A program made the position numbers and the translations under genes. Below are positions 44,276-52,574 of a stretch of 64,000 nucleotides of DNA, piece by piece. Position 1 is the first letter of the stretch; each line of letters begins with the position of its first letter. This stretch comes from SHVO01 sp050246995. Lineage in GTDB: Bacteria > Pseudomonadota > Alphaproteobacteria > Rhodospirillales > Rhodospirillaceae. Location of the stretch: positions 372,001-436,000 of the forward strand of contig JBFWVA010000002.1 of assembly GCA_050246995.1 (NCBI GenBank), in the 5' to 3' direction. Below the pieces are notes generated by a model. It ran no database searches and was not told where the DNA came from. It saw only the letters and a program-made list of their open reading frames with translations.

Positions 44276-44902
44276 ATGACTCTTCTCTGGATCACATTGG
44301 CGACCGGCTTTGGGCTGGGACTCGCCATCGCGATGCCCGTGGGGCCTATCAGCCTCCTGTGCATTCAGCAGAGCCTGACGCGCGGCTTTGCGGGCGGGTT
44401 GGCGGCGGGTGCCGGCGTTGCCTTGGCCGATGCGACCTATGCCGCCGTTGCGGCTTTCGGCCTCACCACCATCACCGTATTCCTGGTCAATGTGCAGACG
44501 CCGTTACGCGCAGCGGGTCTCGTGGCGATGCTGTGGCTTGCCTGGCGGATTTGGCGCGAGGCCGCGGCGCCTAAATATATGGTCCCCGTGCCGGGCACGG
44601 GCGCCGCGACGACCTTGCAGATGTACGTGCTGACGCTCGCCAACCCGATGACGATCCTCACCTTCCTCGCGCTGTTCGTCGGCGCGGGTGTGGGCCTCGC
44701 GGGCGGCTACGAATATTCGGCGGCGCTGACGCTGGGAACCTTCGCCGGTTCCTTTGCGTGGTGGGTAGTACTGTCAGCACTCGTAAGCGCGGTGCGCGCA
44801 CGGCTCACCGACGAAACGCTGGTGTGGATCAACCGCGCATCCGCCCTGATCATTGCGGCCTTCGCGCTCGGGATCGGACTAAAACTGGTTCAGGGATTGT
44901 AG
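44276..44902 (+). CDS. LysE-family translocator
   Basis: 208 residues, about six helices. LAIAMPVGPISLLCIQQSLTRG is the LysE/RhtB signature, with NPMTILTFLALF in the middle. Likely exports an amino acid or related metabolite. Divergent from ynfA, and its last 13 bp overlap the end of the convergent GDT1 gene. Confidence 0.87.
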   Translation: MTLLWITLATGFGLGLAIAMPVGPISLLCIQQSLTRGFAGGLAAGAGVALADATYAAVAAFGLTTITVFLVNVQTPLRAAGLVAMLWLAWRIWREAAAPKYMVPVPGTGAATTLQMYVLTLANPMTILTFLALFVGAGVGLAGGYEYSAALTLGTFAGSFAWWVVLSALVSAVRARLTDETLVWINRASALIIAAFALGIGLKLVQGL

Positions 44903-45165
44903 TGGCCGTAGATCGTCCAAGCGCCGATCACGACAAAGCCGATGCCGGCGATGAGTTTCAGCGGAATGGCTGTTAGATACTTCTCGGCCAAAGTGCCCAG
45001 CACGACCGCGATGGCCGTGGACAGCACGAGCGCGGAGGCAGCGGCGAAGAAGATCAGCCAGCGGGACTGTTCCTTGTCCGCGGCAAAGAGGATAGTGGCC
45101 AGCTGGGTCTTATCGCCAAGTTCGGCGAAGAAGACGGTCGCGAAGATCGCTAAAAGCTGGCTCAT
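44890..45165 (-). CDS. GDT1/TMEM165 (UPF0016) family, single-repeat protein
   Basis: 91 residues with three helices and the cation-binding motif ELGDKTQLAT. Typical members have two such repeats in about 190 residues, so this one should work as a homo- or heterodimer. Transport of Mn2+ or Ca2+ is inferred from the family. It starts 4 bp after pgk ends, so it sits in the gap-pgk operon. Confidence 0.85.
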   Translation of the reverse strand: MSQLLAIFATVFFAELGDKTQLATILFAADKEQSRWLIFFAAASALVLSTAIAVVLGTLAEKYLTAIPLKLIAGIGFVVIGAWTIYGHYNP

Positions 45166-45169
45166 GGGC

Positions 45170-46363
45170 CTATCCTTGTAAGGCTTTTACGCCGGGCAGT
45201 TCCTTGCCTTCCATCCACTCGAGGAAAGCTCCGCCCGCCGTCGAGATATAGGACAGTTTTTCCGAAACGCCGGCGGCGTTGAGCGCCGCAACGGTATCGC
45301 CGCCGCCAGCCACGGAGATCAACGCGCCTTTTTCCGTAAGTGCGGCGACGGCTTTGGCGATCGCGTTCGTGCCGACATCGAATGGTTTGATTTCGAACGC
45401 GCCGAGCGGGCCGTTCCAGAGCAAGGTCTTGCAGCCGCCGAGCTTGCTATCCAGCGTGCGCACGCTGGCGGGGCCAACATCGAGGATCATCTTATCGGCG
45501 GGGACGGCCTTGATGTCGACCACGGACGTCGCGACGCCCTCCTTGAGCCCTTCCGCCACGACGGCGTCGGTCGGCAGAACGACCTCGCAGCCCGCCTTCT
45601 TGGCTTTTTCCAGAATACCGCGCGCGGTGTCGGCGAGGTCGCGTTCACACAGCGACTTGCCGACGTCGATACCTTGGGCATTGAGGAAGGTGTTGGCCAT
45701 GCCGCCGCCGATCACGAGCAGCTGGACGCGTTCGACGAGATTGTTGAGCACGTCAAGTTTGGTGGAGATCTTGGAGCCGCCAACAATAGCCATCACCGGC
45801 TTCTTCGGGTTGTCGAGCGCGCTAGCAAGCGCTTCCAATTCGGCCTGCATTTGGCGGCCGGCATAAGCGGGCAGCACATGGGCAAGGCCTTCGGTGGAGG
45901 CGTGCGCGCGGTGCGCCGCCGAAAACGCGTCGTTCACGTAGACGTCGCCAAGGGCCGCAAGGTCTTTGATAAAGGCTTGATCGTTGGCCTCTTCGCCGTT
46001 GTGGTAGCGCAAGTTCTCAAGCAACGCGACTTCACCGGGCGCCAGTGCGTCGACGACCTTCTTCGCTTCCGCGCCGATGCAGTCGTCGGCGAAGGCGACA
46101 TTGGCGCCGATGACCTTCGCCAGCACGGGCGCGATGGGCTTCAGGGACATCTCCGGCACGCGCTTGCCCTTCGGACGGTCGAAGTGCGAAATCACGACAA
46201 CCTTTGCCTTCTTGGCGATGAGGTCCTTGAGGGTAGGCGCGAGACGCTCGATGCGGGTGGCGTCAGTGACCCGCCCCTCTTTCATCGGGACATTCAGGTC
46301 GGCGCGCACGAGGACGCGTTTGCCCTCAACATTTGCCTGGTCGAGAGTCTTGAAAGAGGCCAT
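45170..46363 (-). CDS. pgk: Phosphoglycerate kinase
   Basis: 397 residues from ATG 46363. RVLVRADLNVPM, HFDRPKGKR, ENLRYHNGEEAND, VGGSKISTKLDVLNNL and SVAGGGDTVAALN are all standard. Catalyses 1,3-bisphosphoglycerate to 3-phosphoglycerate. Follows gap after 97 bp. A longer in-frame extension upstream is not needed because it lacks similarity. Confidence 0.96.
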   Translation of the reverse strand: MASFKTLDQANVEGKRVLVRADLNVPMKEGRVTDATRIERLAPTLKDLIAKKAKVVVISHFDRPKGKRVPEMSLKPIAPVLAKVIGANVAFADDCIGAEAKKVVDALAPGEVALLENLRYHNGEEANDQAFIKDLAALGDVYVNDAFSAAHRAHASTEGLAHVLPAYAGRQMQAELEALASALDNPKKPVMAIVGGSKISTKLDVLNNLVERVQLLVIGGGMANTFLNAQGIDVGKSLCERDLADTARGILEKAKKAGCEVVLPTDAVVAEGLKEGVATSVVDIKAVPADKMILDVGPASVRTLDSKLGGCKTLLWNGPLGAFEIKPFDVGTNAIAKAVAALTEKGALISVAGGGDTVAALNAAGVSEKLSYISTAGGAFLEWMEGKELPGVKALQG

Positions 46364-46410
46364 GGAAGCTCGCGAAGTGGGAGGTAAACAAAAAAATCCC
46401 CCACCCCAGG

Positions 46411-46433
46411 CCCCTCCCCACAAGGGGGAGGGG
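46411..46433. repeat. GC-rich hairpin between gap and pgk
   Basis: CCCCTCCCC / GGGGAGGGG with loop ACAAG. Read on the minus strand it is followed, after a G-rich stretch, by ATTTTTTT, so it could attenuate transcription into pgk. The same kind of repeat occurs widely in proteobacteria as I recall. Confidence 0.7.
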
Positions 46434-46460
46434 TAGGGAGAACGGGAGAGGGAAGCGCGC

Positions 46461-47483
46461 TTAGAGCAACTTGCCCATGGCGACGAGGGTGTCGAGCATG
46501 CGGTTGGAGAAACCCCACTCGTTGTCGTACCACGACAGGATACGCACGAAGTTGCCCGGCATCACTTTCGTCTGCGTGAGATCGAAGGTCGACGAAGACG
46601 GATTGTGATTGAAGTCGATGGAGACGAGCGGCAGTGAATTCACGGCCAGTACGTTCTTGAGATTGCCGTTGAATGTCTTCCCGGCAGCCGCGTCGCTCAT
46701 GGCCTGATTGATCTCGGCTTCCGTGACCGCCTTGCCCAGCACGCACTTGAGATCGACCGCCGAGACGTTGGGAGTCGGCACGCGGATCGACGTGCCGTCC
46801 AGCTTGCCCTTCAGGTTCGGCAGCACTTCACCGACCGCCTTGGCGGCACCGGTGGAGGTCGGGATCATGCTGAGGGCGGCCGCGCGGGCGCGGCGGAGGT
46901 CCTTGTGCAGCGTGTCCACGGTCGACTGGTCGCCGGTGTATGCGTGGATCGTCGTCATGAAACCCTGCTGCAAGCCGTACAGCTCATCGAGCACGTAGGC
47001 GACAGGCGCGAGGCAGTTCGTGGTGCACGACGCATTGCTCACCACGTTGTGCTCCTTTTTGAGCTTGTCGTGATTAACGCCGTAAACCACGGTCAGGTCG
47101 GCACCGGCGGATGGAGCCGACACCAGCACTTTCTTCGCTCCGGCGCCGAGATGGATTTGCGCTTTCTCCTTATCGGAGAAAATGCCCGTGCATTCCGCTA
47201 CGATATCGATGCCGAGGTCCTTCCAAGGCAGCTTGGCCGGATCGCGTTCTTTAAGCACCTTGATGCGCTTGCCGTTGACGACCATATCGTCGCCTTCGAC
47301 ACTGACTTCGGCGGGCAACGGCCCGTGCACGGAGTCAAAACGCAGGAGATGGGCGTTGGATTCCGCAGGCCCGAGGTCGTTGATCGCCACGAACTCGACG
47401 TCGGAGCGCTTCGCCTCGACCATCGCGCGGAAAACCATACGGCCGATGCGGCCGAAGCCATTGAGTGCGACACGAACTGCCAT
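46461..47483 (-). CDS. gap: Glyceraldehyde-3-phosphate dehydrogenase, type I
   Basis: 340 residues. N-terminal GFGRIGRMVFRAMVE (NAD binding), catalytic SNASCTTNCLAPVAYV with nucleophile Cys, and the C-terminal SWYDNEWGFSNRMLDT. First gene of gap-pgk-GDT1. Likely promoter in the 162 bp shared with the divergent polyphosphate gene. Confidence 0.97.
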   Translation of the reverse strand: MAVRVALNGFGRIGRMVFRAMVEAKRSDVEFVAINDLGPAESNAHLLRFDSVHGPLPAEVSVEGDDMVVNGKRIKVLKERDPAKLPWKDLGIDIVAECTGIFSDKEKAQIHLGAGAKKVLVSAPSAGADLTVVYGVNHDKLKKEHNVVSNASCTTNCLAPVAYVLDELYGLQQGFMTTIHAYTGDQSTVDTLHKDLRRARAAALSMIPTSTGAAKAVGEVLPNLKGKLDGTSIRVPTPNVSAVDLKCVLGKAVTEAEINQAMSDAAAGKTFNGNLKNVLAVNSLPLVSIDFNHNPSSSTFDLTQTKVMPGNFVRILSWYDNEWGFSNRMLDTLVAMGKLL

Positions 47484-47645
47484 GGGGTGCTTCAGCTCCT
47501 TATATATGAGTGGGGATGCGGCTCATGAGCGGGCCGGAACGGCCCCGCGGCATCCCGCGCCGGGATGGAGCCGGAAATACAATAGTCTCCCCCGGAATCC
47601 AAGCGGGCTCGGCGCATATCAGCCATTGCTTTCCAAGAGGTACGC

Positions 47646-49163
47646 GTGAGTCCCGCAAAAGCTTCTCCCGCCGCGAAAATCTTCAAGTCCGCCGAGAAGG
47701 CCAAAGCCCTGTCGGACGGGGAGTTCCGCAAGCTAAAGGACGACTTACGGCTGGATCTGATCGAACTGCAGCAGAAGATTCGTAACAAAGCCCAGTTCCC
47801 AGTGATCATCGTCCTCGCCGGGGTAAAGGGCGCCGGGGTGATCGACACCCTCAATGTCATCAATACTTGGATGGACCCGCGCTGGGTTGAAACCCATGCT
47901 TTCGACGCGCCCAGCGACGAGGAAAGCGAACGCCCGCCCTTCTGGCGCTACTGGCGCAGCCTGCCGGCGGCGGGCGCCATGGGCCTGTACCTGGAAGGCT
48001 GGTACGGCGAGCTCCTGGGCCTCGACCCCAAGCGGCCGGTAGGGCGCGGCGACGACCGCCTACGGCATATCGCGGCATTCGAGCAGACCCTGGCCGACGA
48101 CGGCGCCCTCATCCTCAAGTTCTGGCTGCACCTCTCTGAGCGCCATCACCGCAAGTGCCAGGAGGACGACGGCGAGGATCCGATCTTCGGGATTCGCCCG
48201 GCCGACCACGCCTGGCGGCCGCAACCGCCTTACAGCGTGTATGTGAAAACGGCGGCGCATGTAATCGCCAGCACCAACACCGACCGGGCACCCTGGCATA
48301 TTGTCGGCGGACGAGACGCCAATCAGCGGCGTTTCGAGATCCTCGATATTCTGCGCAAGAGTTTCGCGGCGCACTTGAAACGCATGGCCCGCGCGCCGAA
48401 GAACGGACGGGCCGCAACGGCGCGCAAGGCGCCCGCGCATGACATCCTCGCCGCCATCGATCTCACGCGGGCGATGAGCGATGAGGACTACGAGCGCGCC
48501 TTCCATGAACAACAAAGCCGCCTCTACAAAGCCCAGCAAGCCGCGCGTGCGGCAAATATCTCCACGGTTCTGGCATTCGAAGGCTGGGACGCAGCCGGCA
48601 AAGGCGGCGCTATCCGGCGACTGGCTTATGGGCTCAGCGCCTACAACTACAAGATCGTACCTATCGCCGCGCCCAGCGACGAAGAACGTAAACACCATTA
48701 TTTATGGCGCTTCTGGCGCGCGCTGGACCGCGCCGGGCACATCACGATCTTCGACCGGAGCTGGTACGGACGCGTCCTGGTGGAACGTGTCGACAATCTC
48801 ATCCCAAAAGCCGCCTGGCAGCGGGCCTATGACGAGATCAATACGTTCGAGGAAGAACTGACGGCATTCGGGATCGTGCTCTTGAAATTTTGGTTGCACA
48901 TCGGCAGGGACGAACAGCTCAAGCGTTTCAAGGATCGCGACAAGGATCCCGCCAAGAAGTGGAAGCTCACCGCCGACGACTTCCATAACCGCAAAAACTG
49001 GAATGCCTATGTCGCGGCGGTGAACGACATGGTCAAGCGCACGTCGACCGACGCCGCGCCGTGGCACCTCGTTCCGGCCACCTGCAAAAAGTTCGCGCGC
49101 ATCACTGTCATGGACACGGTGGCGACCGCGCTTGAGAAGGCCTTGGCGGGCCGGAAGAAATAG
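47646..49163 (+). CDS. pap: Polyphosphate:AMP phosphotransferase (two-domain PPK2)
   Basis: 505 residues from GTG 47646 with AAGAGG 8 nt upstream. Two tandem PPK2 domains. The second (about 260-500) keeps Walker A EGWDAAGKGGAIRRL, the lid and FDRSWYGRVLVERV (catalytic Asp and Arg). In the first (about 20-250) the equivalent loop is LAGVKGAGVIDTLN, without the D-A-x-G-K-G residues, so it is probably structural or regulatory, as known for this family. Makes ADP from AMP and polyphosphate. Confidence 0.9.
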   Translation: MSPAKASPAAKIFKSAEKAKALSDGEFRKLKDDLRLDLIELQQKIRNKAQFPVIIVLAGVKGAGVIDTLNVINTWMDPRWVETHAFDAPSDEESERPPFWRYWRSLPAAGAMGLYLEGWYGELLGLDPKRPVGRGDDRLRHIAAFEQTLADDGALILKFWLHLSERHHRKCQEDDGEDPIFGIRPADHAWRPQPPYSVYVKTAAHVIASTNTDRAPWHIVGGRDANQRRFEILDILRKSFAAHLKRMARAPKNGRAATARKAPAHDILAAIDLTRAMSDEDYERAFHEQQSRLYKAQQAARAANISTVLAFEGWDAAGKGGAIRRLAYGLSAYNYKIVPIAAPSDEERKHHYLWRFWRALDRAGHITIFDRSWYGRVLVERVDNLIPKAAWQRAYDEINTFEEELTAFGIVLLKFWLHIGRDEQLKRFKDRDKDPAKKWKLTADDFHNRKNWNAYVAAVNDMVKRTSTDAAPWHLVPATCKKFARITVMDTVATALEKALAGRKK

Positions 49164-49679
49164 CCCTCACGCAATCCGGCCCTAGTCGCGGAATACGCGA
49201 ATGCCGCTGATTTTACGCGCGACTCGCAATCAGAAAAGTTGCAACGCGGCCAGGCCTCCAGACGTTTTGGATGTAAGGGAAACGCCACGCTGGGTAGCCG
49301 TCTTTCCTGCGATTCCAAGCGGTTGTTGACGATTTTGGGGATGGTTGGCGCGAGGTCCCTAGAGTTTTAGTTCTCATTAAGGTCGATCGCACGAATATCC
49401 CGATGCTCGTGCAATTTTTGATATGATCGGGGCAGCCGCGCCGGAGCAGTCCGGCCTGGCGTTCAAGAGGGGCAAGAATGCTTCCGGCGATTCTAGAGGC
49501 CGACCGCGCCGCGCTGAATAGCGTGACGTTCGGAGCGTGCACCGCCCGTTTTGTGGGCGATGGGCACGCCGGCCACACATCTTCATGCACGCGTCACTCT
49601 CATTCTCCGTGCGCCAGAAACCGCGCCGCGGCGGAACCGCCGTTCGCGATGCCAGAACAGACATTCAGATAGGTCCGTT
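49164..49679. other. Intergenic region between pap and the DUF1501 gene
   Basis: 516 bp. No RNA gene or clear terminator was seen. A short open frame at 49478-49672 (64 codons, AGGGG 7 nt before its ATG) is Cys/His-rich and its start AALNSVTFGAC resembles the DUF1800 start IALNRLTFGAR; treated as a possible relic. The rest is unremarkable. Confidence 0.4.
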
Positions 49680-50894
49680 ATGAATATTTCCAGACGCAGC
49701 CTTCTCTCGGGCATGACCGCTTCGGCGGGTCTTGCCATCGCGCCGGGAGTGAACGTCTCCTTCGCCGCCGACGGCGCGCCCGCGCGCGACGTTCTGGTCG
49801 TGGTGTTCCAGCGCGGCGCCTGCGACTGGCTGCAAATGCTGTCGCCCGCAGGCGACATATTTTATCAAAACGCGCGCCGCTCCATCCGCGTGCAGCTCAC
49901 CGGCGCCAATGCAGGCATCGGTGTCGGCACCCTGGACGGCACGGACTTCTATTTGAGCGCGAGCGCGCCTGAACTGAAGCCCCTCTACGACAGCGGCAAA
50001 CTCGCGTTCGTGCATGCAACCGGGCTGCACACCGTGGACCGTAGCCACTTCACCTGCCAGGCCAACATGGAAAAGGGTACCGCGGATGCCGATCCCGCCC
50101 TGAATTCCGGATGGCTCGCGCGCCATACCGCGTCGGTCGGGGTGTCTCGCGATCTTGCCGTTATCGCCCAGGGTTCAACGACGCCCACATCGCTCCTGAG
50201 CCAATCCGCCGCCGTTGCGATCGCCGATCCATCGTCTTTCAATGTGTCGGGCGGCACCGCCAATTCCAACGTCATGCGCCTTCTCAACAGCAGCGGCGCG
50301 AGAACCCCTTACAAGGATTCCGCGCTCCAGACGTTGACGACGATCCAGGACGTACAAGCCGGGCTTACCGGATTCCAAGATACCTCGGGGACTGCCGGCT
50401 ATACCGGCGGCAGCTTCTCGGCATCACTGCGCGCCGTGGGCCGTCTGATCCGCATGAATGTCGGCCTCGATGTCGTAACGGTCGATTACGGCGGCTGGGA
50501 TATGCACAACAACCTGGTCAATGAATTCGCGACCCGCACCACCGAATTTTCGCGCGCGCTGTCGGCCTTCTGGACGGATATGGCGAATTACCAAGACCGC
50601 ATCACCCTCGTCACGATGACCGAGTTCGGCCGCCGCTTCCAGGAAAACGCCAACCAGGGCACCGATCACGGCTCGGCCTCCGGCATGCTGATCCTCGGCG
50701 GCAATGTAAAGGGTGGAAAAATCTACGGGAGCTGGCCAGGCCTCGCCCCCGCAGCGCTGAACTCCGGCGATCTCGCGGTCACGACCGATTACCGCCAAGT
50801 CCTGGCGGAAATTCTCGTGAAGCGCCATGCCGAAGCCAAACTTGAATCGGTGTTCCCGACGCTGAAATACGCGCCGCTGGGCATCTTCGGCTAG
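49680..50894 (+). CDS. DUF1501 protein with Tat signal
   Basis: 404 residues from ATG 49680. Twin-arginine signal MNISRRSLLSGMTASAGLAI, cleavage near SFA-ADG. The DUF1501 fold (sulfatase/phosphatase-like) has VLVVVFQRGACDWLQ, HATGLHTVDRSHFTCQANME, VDYGGWDMHNN and TEFGRRFQENANQGTDHGSAS, several of them metal-type residues. Exported folded. It always pairs with DUF1800, as here 15 bp downstream; the pair's role in bacteria is not established. Confidence 0.87.
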   Translation: MNISRRSLLSGMTASAGLAIAPGVNVSFAADGAPARDVLVVVFQRGACDWLQMLSPAGDIFYQNARRSIRVQLTGANAGIGVGTLDGTDFYLSASAPELKPLYDSGKLAFVHATGLHTVDRSHFTCQANMEKGTADADPALNSGWLARHTASVGVSRDLAVIAQGSTTPTSLLSQSAAVAIADPSSFNVSGGTANSNVMRLLNSSGARTPYKDSALQTLTTIQDVQAGLTGFQDTSGTAGYTGGSFSASLRAVGRLIRMNVGLDVVTVDYGGWDMHNNLVNEFATRTTEFSRALSAFWTDMANYQDRITLVTMTEFGRRFQENANQGTDHGSASGMLILGGNVKGGKIYGSWPGLAPAALNSGDLAVTTDYRQVLAEILVKRHAEAKLESVFPTLKYAPLGIFG

Positions 50895-50909
50895 TCATTA
50901 GAGGGCAGA

Positions 50910-52508
50910 ATGCCAACGCAAAATCGCATCGCGCTGAATCGACTGACCTTCGGGGCCCGCGACCTCGAGGAAAGAAACGTGAGTTTCACGGGCTTACAGT
51001 CCTGGCTCGAAGATCAGCTGAATCCGCCTCCGGGCGACGATTTCGATATGGCCACGCACCTCGCGGCACAAACGATGCGCATCACCTACGCCGCCTCGGA
51101 CCCGGCCTCAACGCGCGGGAGCTGGCCGGCCGTCGATGAAATGCGTCCGTTCAACTATCTCAATCTGCCGGTACCGGATCTTTGGAACATCAACCGCAAC
51201 GCCAGCAGTCAGGCGATTTCGGGGACAGAACGTACGCGTGTGCGCCAAGAACTTTTGTCAGCGACGTGGATGCGCAATACGCACAGCCGCTATCAGCTGC
51301 GCGAATTCATGGTCGACTTCTGGCATAACCATTTCAATATCAGCAAGAACGAGGCGGAGCCGGCTACGGTACTGCTGCCCGTGTTCGACCGCGTCGCGAT
51401 CCGTCCAAATGTGTTCGGCAACTTCCGCACGCTACTGGAAGCCACCGCGACCGCCGGCTCGATGCTCATATACCTAGATAACTACCTCAGCACGTCGACG
51501 ACACCGAACGAAAACTATGCGCGCGAGATCATGGAACTGCACACGCTGGGCGGCGAAGCCTACTACGGCGTAGGCGACGTGACCCCGGCGCCGCGGCTTC
51601 CCGACGGCACGCCGGCGGGCTTTACCGACCAGGATGTCATTCAGGGATCGCGCGCGCTATCCGGCTGGACACTGCAGACGGGTCAACGCACGACCGGTAA
51701 TCAGACACTGCCGAACACCGGCGAGTTCATCTACAACCCAACCCAACACAACACGCGCGCGACAACCGTACTGGGTCGCAATCTCGCCAACCTGGTCGGC
51801 GACATGGCCCAGGGCCGCGCGATGCTCGACACGATCGCGACGCACCCGGCCACCGCACGCTATGTTTGCGGCCGTCTCATCCGCCGTATTTTCGGCGACA
51901 GCATGCCTCTCGCCGCTTACGACCGCGCGGTGGCGGCCTTCCAGACCTATCAGAATGCTCCAGACCAGATTGCCCAGGTGCTGCGCGCTATTATCATGCA
52001 CGGGGACGATATCTACGCCCACCCGGTCGCCAAGGTCCGACGCCCTTACGAAAGAATCATCGCGCTGCTGCGCACGACCGATTCCATTCTTACGGCCGGC
52101 ACCACGGCGACAACGGCTCTCGATCGCTTGACGGACGGCTTGTTTGCCTGGCCTGCGCCGGACGGTCGCCCAGATGTCAATTCCTACTGGCTCGCGACCG
52201 GCGCCAATCAGGCGACGTGGAATCTTTTGTTCCAGGTTCCGAATTGGCGCGAAGTACAAACGAGTTTAACGGCGCAAACGCCCCTCGCCGCTGCGACATC
52301 CCCAACCGCAACGGTGGAATACTGGGTGCAGCGGATGATTGGCGACCGACTGTCGAACGAGAACATGAACGTCCTGATCGGCGATCAGGCTGGCGCGAAC
52401 GGGGCTCCGACCGCCATCCAGGCGCGCCGCTCCGCCGCGACCATTGAGAACAATTACCGCCGCCTGATCAGCTTGATCGCGACCACGGAAGCCTTCACGC
52501 TCCGCTAG
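50910..52508 (+). CDS. DUF1800 protein
   Basis: 532 residues. N-terminal ALNRLTFGARD, LREFMVDFWHNHFNIS, NYAREIMELHTLG, and YVCGRLIRRIFGDSMP are DUF1800 signatures. There is no signal peptide on this start, unlike its DUF1501 partner, so it may be co-exported or cytoplasmic. A bidirectional terminator follows. Confidence 0.87.
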   Translation: MPTQNRIALNRLTFGARDLEERNVSFTGLQSWLEDQLNPPPGDDFDMATHLAAQTMRITYAASDPASTRGSWPAVDEMRPFNYLNLPVPDLWNINRNASSQAISGTERTRVRQELLSATWMRNTHSRYQLREFMVDFWHNHFNISKNEAEPATVLLPVFDRVAIRPNVFGNFRTLLEATATAGSMLIYLDNYLSTSTTPNENYAREIMELHTLGGEAYYGVGDVTPAPRLPDGTPAGFTDQDVIQGSRALSGWTLQTGQRTTGNQTLPNTGEFIYNPTQHNTRATTVLGRNLANLVGDMAQGRAMLDTIATHPATARYVCGRLIRRIFGDSMPLAAYDRAVAAFQTYQNAPDQIAQVLRAIIMHGDDIYAHPVAKVRRPYERIIALLRTTDSILTAGTTATTALDRLTDGLFAWPAPDGRPDVNSYWLATGANQATWNLLFQVPNWREVQTSLTAQTPLAAATSPTATVEYWVQRMIGDRLSNENMNVLIGDQAGANGAPTAIQARRSAATIENNYRRLISLIATTEAFTLR

Positions 52509-52520
52509 GATATAGAGAAC

Positions 52521-52556
52521 AAAAAAGCCGGCCAGTCCTTACGGATTGGCCGGCTT
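52521..52556. terminator. Bidirectional terminator between DUF1800 and FTR1 genes
   Basis: 12-bp stem AAAAGCCGGCCA / TGGCCGGCTTTT with a 12-nt loop; A and T runs on both sides suit both convergent genes. Confidence 0.92.
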
Positions 52557-52574
52557 TTCTTTTAGATCGAATGC

